Positions 14,429 through 15,545 of a stretch of DNA of 15,545 nucleotides are shown here, one piece after another. The translations under genes and the position numbers were made by a program. The stretch comes from RUG14199 sp045535205. GTDB taxonomy: Bacteria > Bacillota > Clostridia > Oscillospirales > CAG-272. The notes under the pieces are model-generated. The model did no database searches. It was given only the letters and a program-made list of their open reading frames with translations, and was not told where the DNA came from. Each line of letters starts with the position of its first letter. The first letter of the stretch is position 1. The stretch is from NCBI GenBank assembly GCA_045535205.1, contig JAZSLF010000109.1, positions 1 to 15,545 on the forward strand, given 5' to 3'.

Positions 14429-15088
14429 ATGGAAACGAAAGACGTTATTCTTGAACTCAGAACGAAAAACGGACTCTCACAGGAGGAGCTTGCGGAAAAG
14501 GTGTTTGTCACACGTCAGGCGGTCAGCCGTTGGGAGAACGGCGAAACGATCCCCAACACCGAAGCCTTGAAGCTCATTTCCAAACTCTTTGGCGTGTCTA
14601 TCAATACGCTTCTCGGTTCTCCACGGGAGCTTGTTTGTCAATGCTGCGGTATGCCTCTGGAAGATACGAATATCAGCATGGAAAAAGACGGATTTTTCAA
14701 CGAAGAATATTGCAAGTGGTGCTATGCTGACGGAGATTTTACCATGGACTTTTGGAAACAGTATATCAACCTCGGAGGTAAGGACAAGTTTGAAAAGTTT
14801 AAACAGCAGATCATCTTTGAATTCAATAATCTGCTTCATATTGAGGGACTTCCAAAGGTCGAAAGCCTTAACGTGCTGTCGGGAAGCTTTATCAATTTGG
14901 AATATACGCTCCTGAACGGGCAAAAGGTCAAATTCCTTGACGATAACGCCACCTACCTCGGAAGTCAGCTTGAATGCGAATTCGGCGGCAGATGCTTTGG
15001 TATAGCCGCCAATATGGATTTTCTCCTCGTTTGCACTTACGAGGAAAACGGTGAGAATCCCGAGCTTGTCATTTATAAAAAAAGATAA
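14429..15088 (+). CDS. XRE-family regulator with zinc ribbon and an unassigned C-terminal domain
   Basis: 219 residues. Residues 5-60 are a Cro/C1-type helix-turn-helix (ELRTKNGLSQEELAEKVFVTRQAVSRWENG, IPNTEALKLISKLFGVSINTLLG). Residues 70-98 form a zinc ribbon with Cys70-Gln-Cys72-Cys73-Gly and Cys95-Lys-Trp-Cys98, matching the 'putative zinc ribbon' family often attached to such regulators in Firmicutes. Residues about 125-219 are a compact, mixed alpha/beta C-terminal domain (LEYTLLNGQKVKFLDD; FGGRCFGIAANMDFLLVCTYEE) that I have seen only vaguely and cannot name. It probably binds DNA as a dimer and responds through the C-terminal part. The ribosome site AGGCGG is weak. The gene has its own promoter and a hairpin terminator, so it is monocistronic. 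Confidence 0.85.
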   Translation: METKDVILELRTKNGLSQEELAEKVFVTRQAVSRWENGETIPNTEALKLISKLFGVSINTLLGSPRELVCQCCGMPLEDTNISMEKDGFFNEEYCKWCYADGDFTMDFWKQYINLGGKDKFEKFKQQIIFEFNNLLHIEGLPKVESLNVLSGSFINLEYTLLNGQKVKFLDDNATYLGSQLECEFGGRCFGIAANMDFLLVCTYEENGENPELVIYKKR

Positions 15089-15093
15089 AAGTT

Positions 15094-15127
15094 GTCGCTG
15101 GGGAATCAAAACTCCTCAGCGGCGTTT
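15094..15127. terminator. Intrinsic terminator after the XRE gene
   Basis: A 9-bp stem, CGCTGGGGA (15096-15104) with TCCTCAGCG (15113-15121), has one G-T wobble and is followed by GCGTTTT. AC-rich then A-rich sequence on the other side may let it also act on the opposing GNAT gene. Confidence 0.7.
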
Positions 15128-15136
15128 TACGTCGGG

Positions 15137-15159
15137 CCAAGAAAACATTGCTTTCTTGG
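15137..15159. terminator. Hairpin before the end of the GNAT gene
   Basis: A perfect 8-bp stem, CCAAGAAA (15137-15144) with TTTCTTGG (15152-15159), has a 7-base loop. It lies directly downstream of the minus-strand GNAT stop at 15168 but has no U tract on that strand; together with the previous hairpin it fills the convergent gap. Confidence 0.5.
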
Positions 15160-15167
15160 GGTGATTT

Positions 15168-15545
15168 TTATCTGACTACCGAAGAATGACTATAGATATA
15201 GAATTCCTCTTGGCTGGGCATCCATTTCTTTTCCTTGGGCGGAAAAGTCGCCTCAAATGCCTCGACTGCGGCAACGTCCTCACAGCAATCGGCGGCAGTG
15301 GAGGGGATATACATCCACTTCTTGCCGTCCAGCACGTTCGGAACAAGCTCGCAAATGAGAAGTGCGGTCGGGAAGTTGCCGTCCACCATAAAGCTCACAT
15401 TCTTCTTTTTGCAGCTAACGAAACCACGGCTGACGTAGTTGCCCGGATTGCCGAAATTGATGTTCACATCGTAGCCCATCTTGCGTGCCACCTCAAAGGA
15501 ATGCTCGATCAACAGCTTGCCGAGCTTCTTCCGTTGATATTCGGG
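15168..15545 (-). CDS. GNAT-family N-acetyltransferase, C-terminal part (5' end beyond right edge)
   Basis: 125 residues are visible, entering from the right edge; the start codon is outside. The first residues, PEYQRKKLGKLLIEHSFEVAR, are GNAT motif A, whose Q/R-x-x-G-x-G/A loop binds the pyrophosphate of acetyl-CoA (here QRKKLG). The next stretch, GYDVNINFGNPGNYVSRGF, corresponds to motif B, as in YhbS-like enzymes (the usual 'Y..FGF' region). The remaining C-terminal part (VPNVLDGKKWMYIPSTAADCCEDVAAVEAFEATFPPKEKKWMPSQEEF) is longer than in minimal GNATs. It acetylates an unknown small molecule or peptide. An internal ATG at 15512 falls inside motif A and is not a credible start. Confidence 0.82.
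   Translation of the reverse strand, partial: PEYQRKKLGKLLIEHSFEVARKMGYDVNINFGNPGNYVSRGFVSCKKKNVSFMVDGNFPTALLICELVPNVLDGKKWMYIPSTAADCCEDVAAVEAFEATFPPKEKKWMPSQEEFYIYSHSSVVR

Noticed and set aside
14477..15109. Minus-strand open frame of 210 codons opposite the XRE gene
   Set aside because: It is a complement shadow: the plus strand encodes clear HTH and zinc-ribbon motifs, and the minus frame lacks a ribosome site and known motifs.
1..15545. CRISPR array, tRNA/rRNA genes, IS elements, toxin-antitoxin pair or defence cluster
   Set aside because: I saw no regularly spaced repeats, cloverleaf sequence, transposase motifs or paired small ORFs that would support any of these.

Overview
The window looks like a chromosomal segment of a low-GC, fibre-associated gut or rumen Firmicute (class Clostridia, probably Ruminococcus/Oscillospiraceae-like). 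The evidence is a secreted protein with a type I dockerin, strong sigma-A promoters with 17-bp spacers, AGGAGG-type ribosome sites, a YnzC/DUF896 protein and a CDP-glycerol-type glycerophosphotransferase. The assignment is inferred from gene content only. There is no rRNA, tRNA, IS element, CRISPR array or prophage, and no gene-free stretch over 300 bases.

Layout. (1) Positions 1-2064, minus strand: the N-terminal 688 residues of a secreted dockerin protein that runs off the left edge. It reads signal peptide, dockerin, two beta-sandwich-like modules, then the start of a nucleoside-hydrolase-like domain, and it is driven by a perfect-consensus promoter. (2) 2297-3944, plus: tsaE-tsaB-rpiB, i.e. 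two subunits of the tRNA t6A machinery followed by a RpiB/LacAB-type sugar phosphate isomerase, ending at a strong terminator. (3) 6861-4022, minus: a compact operon of a glycerophosphotransferase, a polysaccharide flippase (TAATG overlap) and the small YnzC/DUF896 protein, converging on the rpiB terminator. (4) 7055-7981, plus: a flavin-reductase-like split barrel fused to a C-terminal PCP_red-like helical segment. (5) 8101-10550, plus: a membrane-anchored polysaccharide deacetylase with Ig-like repeats, then a short-chain dehydrogenase. (6) 11164-10637, minus: a small DUF6512-like membrane protein, converging on the SDR. (7) 11306-12610, plus: an FAD oxidoreductase with a C-terminal Rieske centre (YhfW-like). 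(8) 12768-14258, plus: an ECF-like sigma factor with about 330 extra C-terminal residues. (9) 14429-15088, plus: an XRE regulator with a zinc ribbon, whose promoter is overlaid by a 6-4-6 inverted repeat. (10) 15545-15168, minus: the C-terminal part of a GNAT acetyltransferase entering from the right edge.

Most units are short operons with their own promoters. The cell-envelope genes (flippase/glycerophosphotransferase, deacetylase) and the dockerin protein share a surface theme. The rest is housekeeping, redox or regulation. The least ordinary items are the dockerin/nucleoside-hydrolase protein, the sigma factor with a large C-terminal extension and paired dyads in its leader, the split-barrel/PCP_red fusion, and the self-contained XRE/zinc-ribbon regulator. 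Three starts were moved downstream of the longest open frame (7055, 8101, 12768) and one by two codons (9756), on promoter and ribosome-site grounds.
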